Made by a program: the position numbers and the translations under genes. A stretch of 64,000 nucleotides of DNA from NCBI GenBank assembly GCA_947488935.1, contig CANLBN010000003.1, positions 124,001 to 188,000 of the forward strand, in the 5' to 3' direction. Shown here piece by piece: positions 30,505 to 40,333 of this stretch. The DNA is from an uncultured Pseudomonadales bacterium (GTDB lineage: Bacteria > Pseudomonadota > Gammaproteobacteria > Pseudomonadales > Cellvibrionaceae). Numbering within the stretch: position 1 is the first letter of the stretch; each line of letters opens with the position of its first letter. Under the pieces are notes generated by a model, which did no database searches, had not been told where the DNA came from, and worked only from the letters and a program-made list of their open reading frames with translations.

Positions 30505-30807
30505 CTAGCGTAAAAGGTTCGACAGTTTTTTGTTTGGCCGTTTTGCTGGGCGTAACAGTAGCACAACCTTGCCGATTTCTTGTATGACCGTTGCGTTCAT
30601 TTTTTGGCTAATCTTTGTAATGGCTTCTTTTCGAGATTCTTTATCTTCAAGTACTAATTTTATTTTAATTAATTCATGATCATTGAGAGCCCGGTCAATT
30701 TCCGCAATCACATTATCACTAATACCATTGCCAGCGATAGTTACAATAGGGTTTAAGCTGTGGCCAATGGATCGATAGCGCTTTTTTTGTTCGTTACTGA
30801 GTGACAT
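30505..30807 (-). CDS. yhbY: Ribosome-associated RNA-binding protein YhbY
   Basis: YhbY is a CRM-domain RNA-binding protein associated with pre-50S ribosomes. The 100-aa product matches the family over its full length: an N-terminal LSNEQKKRYRSIGHSLNPIVTIAGNGIS with the conserved GxxG-type loop, LNDHELIKIKLV and IGKVVLLLRPAKRPN. It is divergent from rlmE across 255 bp, the arrangement seen in other gammaproteobacteria. It marks the right border of the accessory block; greA, its usual neighbour, lies about 18.6 kb to the left. Confidence 0.93.
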   Translation of the reverse strand: MSLSNEQKKRYRSIGHSLNPIVTIAGNGISDNVIAEIDRALNDHELIKIKLVLEDKESRKEAITKISQKMNATVIQEIGKVVLLLRPAKRPNKKLSNLLR

Positions 30808-31062
30808 AATGTGTGTGTATACCTAGGTAATAATTATATAAAGGGTCAGCTCCCAATTATAACGACTATTTGTGTTGTTCGTTTCCCTTTTTATAGGTTA
30901 ATCAGATAAATAAACAACTCGCATTAAGTGTATTGGCTTAACAAATAACCTAAAGCTATAGATTTGTAGGTGTCAATAGTCATATGCTGGCATGACTTTA
31001 CATAACACTTTAGCCCTCAATCATCATACTAAGCGCAGCTACGCTTCCCAAAAAAGAGACTC

Positions 31063-31686
31063 ATGGCACGATCAAAAACAAGTAAAAACTGGCTTAAAGA
31101 GCATTTTAATGACCCTTACGTTAAGCAATCTCAAGAGGATGGTTATCGCTCAAGAGCAAGTTATAAGCTGCTTGAATTGCAAAAGAAAGACAGCTTATTT
31201 AAACCCGGTATGACCATTGTCGATCTTGGTGCAGCGCCAGGAGGGTGGTGTCAGGTTGCAGCCGAGCTAGTCGGTGAAAGTGGTCTAGTCATAGCCTCTG
31301 ATATATTACCTATGGACTTTTTACCCGATGTTGAATTTGTGCAGGGCGATTTTACTGATGATGCGGTTTTCGAGCAGATACTATCGGTATTGGATAATCG
31401 CCCTGTAGACCTTGTGATTTCAGATATGGCCCCCAACATGAGTGGTATGGCCGATATAGATCAACCTCGGGCTATGGCCTTGGTCGAGCTTGCTTTTGAC
31501 CTAGCGCACCAAGTCTTACGACCGGGTGGTGCTTTTGTGGCTAAGGTTTTTCAGGGTGAAGGCTCTGATACGTTAATGCGTGATATGCGTAAATACTATG
31601 GCCGCTTTGTATCGCGTAAGCCCGACGCTTCGCGTGCGAGATCCCGTGAGGTTTATTGGGTTGGTACGGGTTTTAAAGGTATTTGA
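31063..31686 (+). CDS. rlmE: 23S rRNA 2'-O-methyltransferase RlmE (RrmJ/FtsJ)
   Basis: RlmE methylates the 2'-OH of U2552 in 23S rRNA using S-adenosylmethionine and helps 50S maturation. The 207-aa protein has the SAM motif [14 protein letters not shown] and the catalytic K-D-K-E set: Lys in [10 protein letters not shown], Asp in [11 protein letters not shown], Lys in [10 protein letters not shown] and Glu in [14 protein letters not shown] precedes the ATG. As in E. coli and Pseudomonas, ftsH follows downstream, here after 208 bp; rlmE and ftsH are heat-inducible in E. coli, but I could not identify a convincing heat-shock promoter here. Confidence 0.96.
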   Translation: MARSKTSKNWLKEHFNDPYVKQSQEDGYRSRASYKLLELQKKDSLFKPGMTIVDLGAAPGGWCQVAAELVGESGLVIASDILPMDFLPDVEFVQGDFTDDAVFEQILSVLDNRPVDLVISDMAPNMSGMADIDQPRAMALVELAFDLAHQVLRPGGAFVAKVFQGEGSDTLMRDMRKYYGRFVSRKPDASRARSREVYWVGTGFKGI

Positions 31687-31894
31687 GGCCGATTTAGCGG
31701 CCAGTTATCAGCGAATTGGCACAATGTGATGAAACTATCTTTCTGATAGTTTGACCAAGGGCTATACTCAAAGATAAGGTATAGTTAAATTTATCGAATA
31801 GTATGAGTGATGTGGGTGTTAAATCACTAGATTGACTTGAAAAAGGGTTCATACAGCAGGTGAACTGCTTACTACACATAATGAGGGTATTCAT

Positions 31895-33805
31895 TTGAAC
31901 GACATGGCAAAAAATCTGATTCTGTGGGTGGTAATTGCCGCTATCATATTGACGGTTGTGCAAGGCTTTGACAAACCAGAAGAAGATACTTCCCTAGATT
32001 ATTCGCAATTTGTATCTGAGGTACAGGCAGGTCGCGTTAAGGAAGTCTCTATTAGTGGGCAGATTATTACGGGTAAATATCAGGATCAAACTGTTTTCAC
32101 AACAGTTCGTCCAGAAGTGCTCGACATGAAGTTAATGGATGACCTACTTGCTAATAACGTTGAAGTAAAAGCACCTAAGCCCGAAGAAGCCAGCCTTTGG
32201 AAGCAATTGCTCGTTGCTAGCTTCCCTATATTAATCATTATTGCTGTCTTCTTATTCTTTATGCGCCAGATGCAAGGCGGTGGCGGTGGCCGTGGCAACC
32301 CAATGAGCTTTGGTAAAAGTAAGGCTAAGTTGCTAGGTGAAGACCAAATCAGCGTAACATTTGCTGATGTGGCCGGTGTTGATGAAGCCAAAGAAGAAGT
32401 GCAAGAATTAGTAGAGTTTTTACGTGACCCAAGCAAGTTCCAACGTTTAGGTGGACGTATCCCACGTGGTGTGATGATGGCAGGTCAGCCTGGTACGGGT
32501 AAAACATTGCTAGCTAAAGCGATTGCTGGTGAGGCAAAAGTGCCTTTCTTCTCTATCTCTGGTTCTGATTTTGTTGAAATGTTCGTGGGTGTGGGTGCAT
32601 CGCGTGTACGTGACATGTTCGAGCAGGCTAAAAAGAATGCGCCTTGTATTATCTTTATCGATGAGATCGATGCCGTAGGTCGTAGCCGTGGCGGTGGTCA
32701 TGGTGGTGGTCATGATGAGCGTGAGCAAACGCTTAACCAACTATTAGTAGAGATGGACGGTTTTGAAGGCAATGACGGTGTTATTGTAATTGCTGCGACT
32801 AACCGCCCCGACGTGCTGGATAAAGCCTTAATGCGTCCAGGTCGTTTTGACCGCCAAGTCAATGTAGGCTTGCCCGATGTACGTGGCCGTGAGCAAATTC
32901 TTAAAGTGCATATGCGTAAAGTGCCGCTATCTGATGAGATTGATCCAAGCATTATCGCGCGTGGTACGCCAGGGTTTTCTGGTGCTGATCTTGCCAACTT
33001 GGTTAATGAGGCTGCATTATTTGCCGCACGAGGTAACCGCCGTATCGTAACCCCAGAGGAGTTTGAAAAAGCTCGCGATAAAATTATGATGGGTGCCGAA
33101 CGTAAAACCATGGTAATGACTGAGAAAGAAAAAATTGCTACGGCTTATCATGAATCAGGCCATGCGATTGTAGGCTTTTTGAGTGAAGAGCATGATCCTG
33201 TTCATAAAGTGACAATCCTACCTCGTGGTCGCGCTTTAGGTGTAACGCACTTCTTGCCTGAAGGTGATGCAATTAGTACCAGCCGCCGTAAAATGATTGG
33301 TGATATTGCAACCGCTTACGGTGGTCGTATCGCAGAAGAGATGATCTATGGTGTTGATGGCGTGAGTACTGGTGCATCGCAAGATATTAAAATGGCGACG
33401 CATTTTGCACGCAGTATGGTAGTTAACTTCGGTTTCTCCGATAAATTAGGTCCGTTGGATTTTGAAGCGCAAAGCAACGATGCAATGGGTAGCCGTCAAG
33501 TATCGGATCAGACAGCTAAATTGATCGACGAAGAAGTTAAAGTCATTATTGATGTATGCTACAAAAAAGCTTATGACCTACTCGAAGAAAATAGAGATAT
33601 TCTTGAATCGATGAAAGATGCTCTTGTTGAGTACGAAACCATTGATTCAGAACAAGTTGATGACCTCATGGCTCGCCGTAAAGTAAGGCCACCTAAAGAC
33701 TGGCATAATCCAGATAAGGATTCGTCGGGTGGTACTTCTGCTGAATCTTCGGCTAAACCCAAAGATGCTAGCGACCCAATTGGTGGTCCTGCAAGCGAGC
33801 ATTGA
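31895..33805 (+). CDS. ftsH: ATP-dependent zinc metalloprotease FtsH
   Basis: FtsH is the inner-membrane AAA+ protease that degrades damaged membrane proteins and regulators such as RpoH and LpxC. The 636-aa protein has two N-terminal membrane helices (residues ~7-25 and ~103-124), a periplasmic domain between them, Walker A GQPGTGKT, Walker [13 protein letters not shown], the second region of homology, and the zinc motif HESGH. The start is the TTG at 31895 ([11 protein letters not shown]), supported by GAGG at 31882-31885; the ATG at 31904 is the alternative. The C-terminal tail is Ser/Pro-rich and disordered. Confidence 0.97.
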   Translation: MNDMAKNLILWVVIAAIILTVVQGFDKPEEDTSLDYSQFVSEVQAGRVKEVSISGQIITGKYQDQTVFTTVRPEVLDMKLMDDLLANNVEVKAPKPEEASLWKQLLVASFPILIIIAVFLFFMRQMQGGGGGRGNPMSFGKSKAKLLGEDQISVTFADVAGVDEAKEEVQELVEFLRDPSKFQRLGGRIPRGVMMAGQPGTGKTLLAKAIAGEAKVPFFSISGSDFVEMFVGVGASRVRDMFEQAKKNAPCIIFIDEIDAVGRSRGGGHGGGHDEREQTLNQLLVEMDGFEGNDGVIVIAATNRPDVLDKALMRPGRFDRQVNVGLPDVRGREQILKVHMRKVPLSDEIDPSIIARGTPGFSGADLANLVNEAALFAARGNRRIVTPEEFEKARDKIMMGAERKTMVMTEKEKIATAYHESGHAIVGFLSEEHDPVHKVTILPRGRALGVTHFLPEGDAISTSRRKMIGDIATAYGGRIAEEMIYGVDGVSTGASQDIKMATHFARSMVVNFGFSDKLGPLDFEAQSNDAMGSRQVSDQTAKLIDEEVKVIIDVCYKKAYDLLEENRDILESMKDALVEYETIDSEQVDDLMARRKVRPPKDWHNPDKDSSGGTSAESSAKPKDASDPIGGPASEH

Positions 33806-33835
33806 TAATTTAGTCTTTATACATTATCTTCTCAA

Positions 33836-33867
33836 AAGGCGTACTCTAGCGAGTGCGCCTTTTTTTA
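33836..33867 (+). terminator. Intrinsic terminator after ftsH
   Basis: AAGGCGTACTC (33836-33846) pairs with GAGTGCGCCTT (33851-33861) with one G-U pair and a TAGC loop, followed by seven T residues. It separates ftsH from folP. Confidence 0.85.
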
Positions 33868-33913
33868 TGGCTCATTCGTTTTTTAAATTCTACACACTTA
33901 GTTTTTGGTTAAT

Positions 33914-34747
33914 ATGATAAAGACTCATCGCTTTCTAGATCTCTCTCGGCCTCGTCTTATGGCCATTGTCAATACAACGCCAGACTCATTTTCCGATGGG
34001 GGTGAGCTTTTTATTAATAATCAGTTGAATGCCGATCTTGTAGGTAAGCGTATAGAGCAGCTAGTGGCAGACGGTGCTGAAATCATTGATATTGGTGGTG
34101 AGTCAACACGCCCAGGTGCACAGATGGTTACCGAACAACAAGAGCTAGATCGAGTTATTCCCATTGTAGATTGGGTTGCGCAGAATTGTGATGTGGCGAT
34201 ATCCGTTGATACAAGCTCGCCAATTGTTATGCGAGAAGCGGCATCAAAAGGTGCACATCTAATCAACGATGTGAGAGCCTTAACAAGAGAGGGAGCCTTA
34301 ACTACGGCTGCTCAAACTGGTTTGCTGGTTTGCCTTATGCATATGCAAGGCATGCCCTCCACTATGCAGGCAAGCCCTGAGTACCAAAATGTAGTCACGG
34401 AAGTAAATGACTTTTTACAACAACGCGTTGTTGCATGCCTAGAAGCAGGTATTGCTCCCTCTAAAATTTGGTTGGACCCTGGTTTTGGGTTTGGCAAAAC
34501 TCTTGATCACAATATTACGTTGGTAAAGCAGTTGCCCGAATTAGTGAGCTTGGGTTTCTCGGTGTTGGTTGGCTTCTCGCGTAAATCAATGATTGGTCAA
34601 ATACTTGGGCATCCGGTTGAGGAGCGATTAATTGGAAGTTTGGCTTTAGGCTTAATGGCGCTTGAGCGCGGCGCAAAAATATTGCGTGTGCATGATGTGC
34701 GTGCAACACGCGATATAATTGATACCTACATCGCAATTAATTCTTAA
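33914..34747 (+). CDS. folP: Dihydropteroate synthase FolP
   Basis: FolP condenses p-aminobenzoate with dihydropterin pyrophosphate in folate synthesis and is the sulfonamide target. The 277-aa TIM-barrel protein shows both family signatures: MAIVNTTPDSFSDGG at the N-terminus and DIGGESTRPGAQ, plus WLDPGFGFGKTLDHN and GFSRKSMIG, which carry the pterin- and phosphate-binding residues. I start at the ATG at 33914; a TTG at 33905 would add three residues. It lies between ftsH and glmM in the conserved order, 89 bp before glmM. Confidence 0.95.
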   Translation: MIKTHRFLDLSRPRLMAIVNTTPDSFSDGGELFINNQLNADLVGKRIEQLVADGAEIIDIGGESTRPGAQMVTEQQELDRVIPIVDWVAQNCDVAISVDTSSPIVMREAASKGAHLINDVRALTREGALTTAAQTGLLVCLMHMQGMPSTMQASPEYQNVVTEVNDFLQQRVVACLEAGIAPSKIWLDPGFGFGKTLDHNITLVKQLPELVSLGFSVLVGFSRKSMIGQILGHPVEERLIGSLALGLMALERGAKILRVHDVRATRDIIDTYIAINS

Positions 34748-34836
34748 AGCCGAACTTTTAAAGATTTTTTAAAATGGTTGGATGATTAGTTTGTTATAAT
34801 CTCTCGATTAGGGTTCATTAGTCAGTAAGGTTGTTC

Positions 34837-36174
34837 ATGTCGAGAAAATATTTTGGTACCGATGGTATTCGCGGCAAGGTTGGTGAATACCCAATAACGC
34901 CAGATTTTGTATTGCGTTTGGGCTGGGCCGTCGGCCGTGTCTTTTCTCGCCGAGGGGATGGTCAAAACTTAATTCTCATTGGTAAAGATACGCGTATATC
35001 TGGGTATATGTTTGAATCTGCGCTAGAGGCGGGCCTTATCAATGCCGGTGTTGATGTTGGCCTGTTAGGGCCAATGCCTACTCCTGCGATTGCTTATTTG
35101 TCTCAGGCGTTTCGGGTGCAAGCGGGTATTGTGATTAGTGCATCACATAACCCCTATTGCGACAACGGTATTAAGTTGTTTACGGGTAAGGGCGAAAAAC
35201 TCCCCGATGATATAGAGCTAGAAATAGAAGCCGAACTTGATAAAGAAATGGTGAGTGCTGAAAGCTTAGGTAAGGCGCGCCGAATTAACGATGCTCAGGG
35301 TCGCTATATCGAGTACTGTAAAAGTACTCTACCTCGAGGCCTTAAACTTAACGATTACCATATTGTGCTCGATTGTTCCCACGGAGCAACTTACCAAGTA
35401 GCACCTAATGTGTTTCAAGAGCTAGGGGCTAAGGTTGATGTTATCCATGCTGCACCTGATGGGCTCAATATTAACGAAAATTGTGGCTCGACACACCCCG
35501 AAGCCCTTCGAGAAAAAGTTCTCGAAGTCGGTGCTGACTTAGGAATTGCTTTTGATGGCGACGGTGATCGTGTGCTCTTTGTCGATAGCAATGGTGAGTT
35601 GGTTGATGGTGACGAGTTGCTGTTTTTGATTGCCGCCGCTAGGCACCAGTTGCGTGGTTGTACAGGTGCTGTTGGTACATTGATGTCTAATTACGGTTTG
35701 GAGATCGCCTTTAAGCAATTGGGTATTCCCTTCGAGCGTGCAGGCGTAGGTGATCGCTATGTGCTTGAATTGATGCGCAACAAAGGCTGGATGCTAGGTG
35801 GTGAATCCTCTGGCCATATTATATGTGGTGATGTGGCGACCACAGGTGATGGTGTTGTTTCTGCGTTGCAAGTGGTAAATGCTCTACATATATTGGCAGA
35901 ACCCTTAGCTATTGCTAAAAAAGGCATGGCTAAATTACCACAAAAAATGATTAACGTACGTCTAGCTAAAAAAGTCGCCATTGGCGATAACGACATAATC
36001 AATAAGGCAGTAGCGCAAGCGGAAGAAGAGTTGGCTGATAAAGGGCGAGTTTTGTTACGCCCTTCGGGTACAGAGCCTCTTATTCGGGTGATGGTTGAAG
36101 GTGAAGATATTGACCAGGTCAACAGTTTGGCTAAACGTTTGGCCGATGTTGTTAGTTCAGAGGTGGGTGTCTAG
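34837..36174 (+). CDS. glmM: Phosphoglucosamine mutase GlmM
   Basis: GlmM converts glucosamine-6-phosphate to glucosamine-1-phosphate for UDP-GlcNAc, the precursor of peptidoglycan and LPS. The 445-aa protein has the phosphoserine loop in [15 protein letters not shown] (Ser103), the metal-binding loop DGDGDR in [15 protein letters not shown], the sugar-binding GGESSGH and the phosphate-binding [12 protein letters not shown]. The ATG at 34837 is preceded by TAAGG at the right spacing; a TTG six bases upstream is less likely. Confidence 0.97.
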   Translation: MSRKYFGTDGIRGKVGEYPITPDFVLRLGWAVGRVFSRRGDGQNLILIGKDTRISGYMFESALEAGLINAGVDVGLLGPMPTPAIAYLSQAFRVQAGIVISASHNPYCDNGIKLFTGKGEKLPDDIELEIEAELDKEMVSAESLGKARRINDAQGRYIEYCKSTLPRGLKLNDYHIVLDCSHGATYQVAPNVFQELGAKVDVIHAAPDGLNINENCGSTHPEALREKVLEVGADLGIAFDGDGDRVLFVDSNGELVDGDELLFLIAAARHQLRGCTGAVGTLMSNYGLEIAFKQLGIPFERAGVGDRYVLELMRNKGWMLGGESSGHIICGDVATTGDGVVSALQVVNALHILAEPLAIAKKGMAKLPQKMINVRLAKKVAIGDNDIINKAVAQAEEELADKGRVLLRPSGTEPLIRVMVEGEDIDQVNSLAKRLADVVSSEVGV

Positions 36175-36329
36175 GGCGATTTTTAAAACGGAGGTTAATA
36201 TTGCGGCCTGGGTGTATTTTTACGAGATGGTAATGCCATAATTCTTGTAAGTTATAGTCATCTCCGTTACTATTGCGCCGCTCAAAATTAACCGCTGTAT
36301 TGACCTATAATAGCGATGGAAAACTATCT

Positions 36330-37067
36330 ATGCGCCGTACACTAGTTATTGGTAACTGGAAGATGAATGGCTCTAAAGAGGCTAATGCCAATTTAGTGAG
36401 CGCTATTGTTGCAGAGGCTGGTAGTGTCACTGATACAGACATGGCACTATGCCCCTCTTTTGTTTATTTGAGTGATATTGCTAAAGCCGTTGAAGGCACA
36501 AATGTCAGCGTTGGCTCTCAAGATGTCAGTGTTCACCTTGAAGGTGCTTATACGGGTGAGGTGTCTGCCTCTATGCTACTCGATTGCTCTTGCAAATATG
36601 CTATTGTGGGGCACTCGGAACGCCGCCAATATCATGGTGAGAGTAATTTACTCGTTGCACAGAAAGCACTAACTGCATATAAAAGTGGTTTAACCGCTGT
36701 TATCTGTCTAGGTGAGACTTTGAGTGAGCGCGAGAGCGGGCAAGTGGAAGCTATTATTGGCGAGCAATTGCAGGCTGTACAGTCTGTAATGGGTGCTGAT
36801 GCTATTGCTAAAAGTGTTATTGCTTATGAGCCGGTTTGGGCTATAGGTACAGGATTAACGGCAACGCCTGAGCAAGCGCAAGAAGTGCATCAGTTTATAC
36901 GTAGCCGTTTAAGCGTTAATGCAGAAAAAGTGAGCATTTTGTACGGTGGTAGTGTCAAAAGTGCCAATGCGGCAGAATTGTTCGCACAAAAAGATATAGA
37001 CGGTGCATTGGTCGGTGGTGCATCACTAAATGCAAAAGAATTTATAGGTATAGCGGCTGCAGGCTAA
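36330..37067 (+). CDS. tpiA: Triosephosphate isomerase TpiA
   Basis: TpiA interconverts dihydroxyacetone phosphate and glyceraldehyde-3-phosphate. The 245-aa protein has all the catalytic signatures: the Lys in GNWKMNG, the His in AIVGHSERRQYH, and the Glu in AYEPVWAIGTGLTA, followed by the mobile loop and LYGGSVKSANA phosphate-binding segment. I chose the ATG at 36330 (MRRTLVIGNWKMNG); the frame extends upstream without homology. Its position between glmM and secG is conserved in gammaproteobacteria. Confidence 0.96.
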   Translation: MRRTLVIGNWKMNGSKEANANLVSAIVAEAGSVTDTDMALCPSFVYLSDIAKAVEGTNVSVGSQDVSVHLEGAYTGEVSASMLLDCSCKYAIVGHSERRQYHGESNLLVAQKALTAYKSGLTAVICLGETLSERESGQVEAIIGEQLQAVQSVMGADAIAKSVIAYEPVWAIGTGLTATPEQAQEVHQFIRSRLSVNAEKVSILYGGSVKSANAAELFAQKDIDGALVGGASLNAKEFIGIAAAG

Positions 37068-37123
37068 TCGGAGCCTAAGTTGAGCTAAGCTATACTGAAC
37101 AAAAGTTTATAGTGGGTGAAATG

Positions 37124-37519
37124 ATGGAAAATATTGTAATTGTTGTTCATTTATTGGTTGCCTTGGCAATTATTGGCCTTATTTTGTTACAGCGAGGTAA
37201 AGGCGCGGAAGCAGGAGCATCATTTGGTGGTGGTGCATCTCAAACTGTTTTTGGTAGTCAGGGTGGCGGTGACTTCTTTTCTAAGTTAACGGCAGTGTTA
37301 GCTGTTGTGTTTTTTGTCACTAGTTTTACCCTAGCAATTATTGCCAAAAATCAATCTGTCATTGGTTCAGAGGTTGATATAGGTATTCCTGTTATTGAAG
37401 AAGTGCAGGAATCAGAAGTCCCAGTACTTGAATCCCAATCCTCAGATGTAGAAAGCGATTTGCCAACGGTAGCGCCAAGCGCCGATGATGCACAAGGCGA
37501 CGTCCCGACAATTAATTAA
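37124..37519 (+). CDS. secG: Protein-export membrane protein SecG
   Basis: SecG is the auxiliary subunit of the SecYEG translocon. The 131-aa product has two membrane helices (residues ~3-22 and ~52-75) around the conserved cytoplasmic loop LLQRGKGAEAGASFGGGASQTVFGSQGGGDF. The C-terminal tail after the second helix is long and acidic compared with E. coli SecG (110 aa) and looks disordered. GGTGA upstream favours the ATG at 37124 over a GTG at 37112. It is followed by an 11-bp inverted repeat and the tRNA genes. Confidence 0.93.
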   Translation: MENIVIVVHLLVALAIIGLILLQRGKGAEAGASFGGGASQTVFGSQGGGDFFSKLTAVLAVVFFVTSFTLAIIAKNQSVIGSEVDIGIPVIEEVQESEVPVLESQSSDVESDLPTVAPSADDAQGDVPTIN

Positions 37520-37540
37520 GATTACAAACCTTATAACCTC

Positions 37541-37574
37541 CATGCACTTTTAGGCTTAGGTTAAAAAGTGCATG
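37541..37574. repeat. 11-bp inverted repeat after secG
   Basis: CATGCACTTTT (37541-37551) and AAAAGTGCATG (37564-37574) pair perfectly with a 12-nt loop, 22 bp after the secG stop codon. No T run follows on the plus strand, so it may be an mRNA 3' end stabiliser or a weak terminator. Confidence 0.5.
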
Positions 37575-37650
37575 CTCTATAAGTGCGAAGCACTGACAGA
37601 AAGTAAAAAAGAACACAAAGCTTAATTAATAATTGAGTTCAAACAGATAT

Positions 37651-37735
37651 GCCCAAGTGGTGGAATTGGTAGACACGCTATCTTGAGGGGGTAGTGGCGA
37701 AAGCCGTGCCGGTTCAAGTCCGGCCTTGGGCACCA
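37651..37735 (+). tRNA. tRNA-Leu (anticodon GAG)
   Basis: The 85-nt gene folds as a class II tRNA: acceptor GCCCAAG/CTTGGGC, anticodon stem CTATC/GGTAG with loop TTGAGGG giving anticodon GAG (37685-37687), a variable arm, T loop TTCAAGT, and an encoded CCA end. It reads CUC and CUU leucine codons. A tRNA-Leu directly after secG is the conserved arrangement. Confidence 0.95.
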
Positions 37736-37914
37736 CCTTATTATTTCTTATTTTTGAATTTTTCATAAGCCTTGAGCGCGCTATGCGTTGGTGGCTAGGT
37801 ATTTTGCTGTCCGCAAGTTGTTATTGGTTTTTGTGCAAAAGTAGTCGTTAGTTACTACTTAGTATGCTGCTTGGTAATTTATTGAAAATTAATGGAAAAA
37901 AACAGTATATTCGG

Positions 37915-37943
37915 TTGACCTGTACCCAAGCACTCCCTATAAT
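37915..37943 (+). promoter_or_regulatory. Strong sigma-70 promoter for the initiator tRNA
   Basis: TTGACC (37915-37920), a 17-bp spacer and a perfect TATAAT (37938-37943) lie 37 bp before the tRNA. The sequence just after the -10 box is C-rich (CTCGCTCCTC), the pattern of growth-rate-regulated stable-RNA promoters. It probably also drives rimP-nusA-infB. Confidence 0.8.
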
Positions 37944-37980
37944 CTCGCTCCTCAGTTAGACAGGTGTCTCTGAGTACTGG

Positions 37981-38057
<77 letters not shown>

Positions 38058-38100
38058 ATTTAAATAAGTGTGAGTTTTGTTAGCATTTATTTATTACATA

Positions 38101-38151
38101 TATATGCATGATAGATGCATATAATAAGAGGCCCCTATTTGGGGTTTTTTT
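38101..38151 (+). terminator. Tandem hairpins and terminator between the initiator tRNA and rimP
   Basis: A perfect 9-bp AT-rich hairpin TATATGCAT/ATGCATATA (38101-38109, 38115-38123) is followed by CCCC/GGGG with a TATTT loop (38132-38144) and seven T residues. The second is an intrinsic terminator that would let only part of the transcripts continue into rimP-nusA-infB, as known for the E. coli metY-nusA operon. Confidence 0.7.
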
Positions 38152-38267
38152 GTACCTGCGATTTCTATCTTTGAGATCATTGTCAGTATGTAAAATCGCA
38201 TATTATGGTATTATTTTTTTAGGTGGGCTTATGGCCCATTTTTAGTTTTTATTAACAGGGTTTGTCA

Positions 38268-38729
38268 GTGGCTTTATCAAGTAGGCAGCAACTTATTAGC
38301 GAATTAGCATCGCCTATTGTCGAAGCATTAGGTTGTGAGCTTTGGGGTGTAGAGTGTTTGTCGCAAGGACGTTTTACCTTGGTGAGACTCTATATCGATA
38401 AAGAAGATGGTGTTGGCCTTGAGGACTGTGAAAAGGTCAGTCGTCAGGTGAGTAGCTTGATGGACGTTGAAGATCCTATTACAGGGCAGTATACCTTAGA
38501 GGTGTCATCACCAGGTATGGAGAGACCTTTGTACTCACTGGCGCACTTTGAGCGCTATATCGGTGAGAAAGTGCAGGTTAAATTAACTCGCAAGTTTGAA
38601 GATCGTAAAAAAATGACGGGTCAGCTTGTAGGTGTTGAAGGTGATGAAATTATTGTTCAGGTTGATGATGAACAGTTTGTATTGCCAATAGAGTGGATTG
38701 ATAAGGCAAATATCGTCCCTGTTTTTTAA
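38268..38729 (+). CDS. rimP: Ribosome maturation factor RimP
   Basis: RimP binds the immature 30S subunit and is needed for its assembly. The 153-aa protein has the N-terminal domain (ISELASPIVEALGCELWGVEC, LVRLYIDKEDGVGLEDCEKVSRQVSSLMD, YTLEVSSPGMERPL) and a C-terminal SH3-like domain (ERYIGEKVQVKLTRKF). I start at the GTG at 38268 because CAGGG lies seven bases upstream; an in-frame TTG at 38262 is too close to it. It heads the rimP-nusA-infB-rbfA-truB operon. Confidence 0.95.
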   Translation: MALSSRQQLISELASPIVEALGCELWGVECLSQGRFTLVRLYIDKEDGVGLEDCEKVSRQVSSLMDVEDPITGQYTLEVSSPGMERPLYSLAHFERYIGEKVQVKLTRKFEDRKKMTGQLVGVEGDEIIVQVDDEQFVLPIEWIDKANIVPVF

Positions 38730-38817
38730 GAAAAGCATACAGTTAAACCGGTGTGTTTGACGCAGTGTAAAAAATTTATAAACTATTTAGAGATCTCTTT
38801 GTATAGAGGCAACATTT

Positions 38818-40317
38818 ATGAGTAAAGAAATATTATTAGTCGCTGAGGCCGTTTCGAATGAGAAAGGCGTCGATCCAGAAGTAATTTTTGAAGCGCTTGA
38901 GCTTGCGCTCGCAACAGCAACCAAAAAACGCTACGACGAAGACTCTGAAATACAAGTCACTATTGATCGTAAAACAGGTTCTTACGAAACCGTTCGTAGT
39001 TGGGAAGTTGTTGCCGATGATGTGTTAGCTCTGCTTGGTACACAGCTGACAACAGAAGAAGCGATAGAAAAAGATGTCAACTTAAAGCCAGGTGACATCC
39101 ATTCCGAATCGGTAGAAAATGTTGACTTTGGCCGCATTGCTGCACAAATTGCTAAGCAAGTTATTGTGCAAAAAGTACGTGAGGCTGAACGTGAGCAGGT
39201 TGTTGAAGAATACCGTGGTCGGGTTAAGGATTTAGTGAGTGGCTCGGTTAAAAAAGTAACGCGAGACAATATTATTGTTGATCTTGGTAATAATGCCGAG
39301 GGCTTACTACCACGTGAAGAGTTAGTGGGGCGTGAGATTTTCCGAATCGGTGATCGTATTCGCGCTATTTTGATGGATATACGCACAGAAGTTCGTGGTC
39401 CACAGCTATTTTTAAGCCGCGCTTGCTCTGAAATGCTTGTCGAGTTATTTCGTATCGAAGTACCTGAAATTGCGGAAGATATTATCGAGCTAAAAGGCGC
39501 TGCACGTGATCCTGGCTCTCGCGCTAAAATTGCAGTAAAAACTAATGATGGTCGCATCGACCCAGTAGGTGCCTGCGTCGGTATGCGTGGAGCACGCGTA
39601 CAGGCAGTCTCTAATGAGCTAGGTAATGAGCGTATTGATATTATTCTATGGGATGATAATCCAGCGCAGTTCGTTATTAATGCGATGGCGCCTGCCGAGA
39701 TCGAGTCAATTGTAGTTGATGAAGAAACGGGCTCTATGGATGTGGCTGTTGCGGAAGATAACCTTGCAATGGCAATTGGTCGTGGTGGTCAAAATGTACG
39801 CTTGGCGGCTGAGCTTTCCCAGTGGGAAGTGAACGTTATGAACAACGAGCAATGGGCAGAGAAACAACAAGAAGAAGCAGGTGATCAGGTCGAGCTCTTT
39901 ATGTCGGCGCTAGATGTTGATGAAGATACAGCGGTTGTTCTTGTTGAAGAAGGCTTTACCAGTCTCGAAGAAGTGGCTTATGTGCCACTGGAAGAAATGT
40001 TAGATATCGAAGGTTTTGACGAAGATATTGCTAACGAACTGCGTTCACGTGCTAAAGATGCCCTTCTTACTAAGGCGCTTGCCTCTGAGGAAGAGTTAGA
40101 AGGCGCAGAGCCTGAGGAAGATTTGTTGACGATGGAAGGTATGGATAAGGATTTGGCTAACACTCTTGCCAAACGTAGTATCGTCAGCATGGAAGACTTG
40201 GCAGAACAGTCAGTCGATGAGTTGTTGGATATCGAAGGTATGACAGAAGAGCGCGCTGCGGCGTTGATTATGAAAGCCCGTGAACCTTGGTTCGCTGAAA
40301 CAGGAGCTGGTGAATAA
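38818..40317 (+). CDS. nusA: Transcription termination/antitermination factor NusA
   Basis: NusA binds RNA polymerase and modulates pausing, termination and antitermination. The 499-aa protein has the N-terminal polymerase-binding domain (residues 1-125), an S1 domain (~135-200, [27 protein letters not shown]), two KH domains (~230-345, containing [14 protein letters not shown] and [12 protein letters not shown]), and two C-terminal acidic helical repeats (~365-495, ending in [12 protein letters not shown] and [12 protein letters not shown]), the form found in gammaproteobacteria. GAGG precedes the ATG. infB starts 16 bp downstream. Confidence 0.97.
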   Translation: MSKEILLVAEAVSNEKGVDPEVIFEALELALATATKKRYDEDSEIQVTIDRKTGSYETVRSWEVVADDVLALLGTQLTTEEAIEKDVNLKPGDIHSESVENVDFGRIAAQIAKQVIVQKVREAEREQVVEEYRGRVKDLVSGSVKKVTRDNIIVDLGNNAEGLLPREELVGREIFRIGDRIRAILMDIRTEVRGPQLFLSRACSEMLVELFRIEVPEIAEDIIELKGAARDPGSRAKIAVKTNDGRIDPVGACVGMRGARVQAVSNELGNERIDIILWDDNPAQFVINAMAPAEIESIVVDEETGSMDVAVAEDNLAMAIGRGGQNVRLAAELSQWEVNVMNNEQWAEKQQEEAGDQVELFMSALDVDEDTAVVLVEEGFTSLEEVAYVPLEEMLDIEGFDEDIANELRSRAKDALLTKALASEEELEGAEPEEDLLTMEGMDKDLANTLAKRSIVSMEDLAEQSVDELLDIEGMTEERAAALIMKAREPWFAETGAGE

Positions 40318-40333
40318 CACATCGGGGATAAAC

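Noticed and set aside
31751..31768. TTGACC and TATACT before ftsH as a sigma-70 promoter
   Set aside because: They are only 6 bp apart; no acceptable pair at 16-18 bp was found, and no good heat-shock pattern either.
38982..39557. 191-codon minus-strand frame opposite nusA
   Set aside because: Antisense shadow of the well-supported NusA KH/S1 region.
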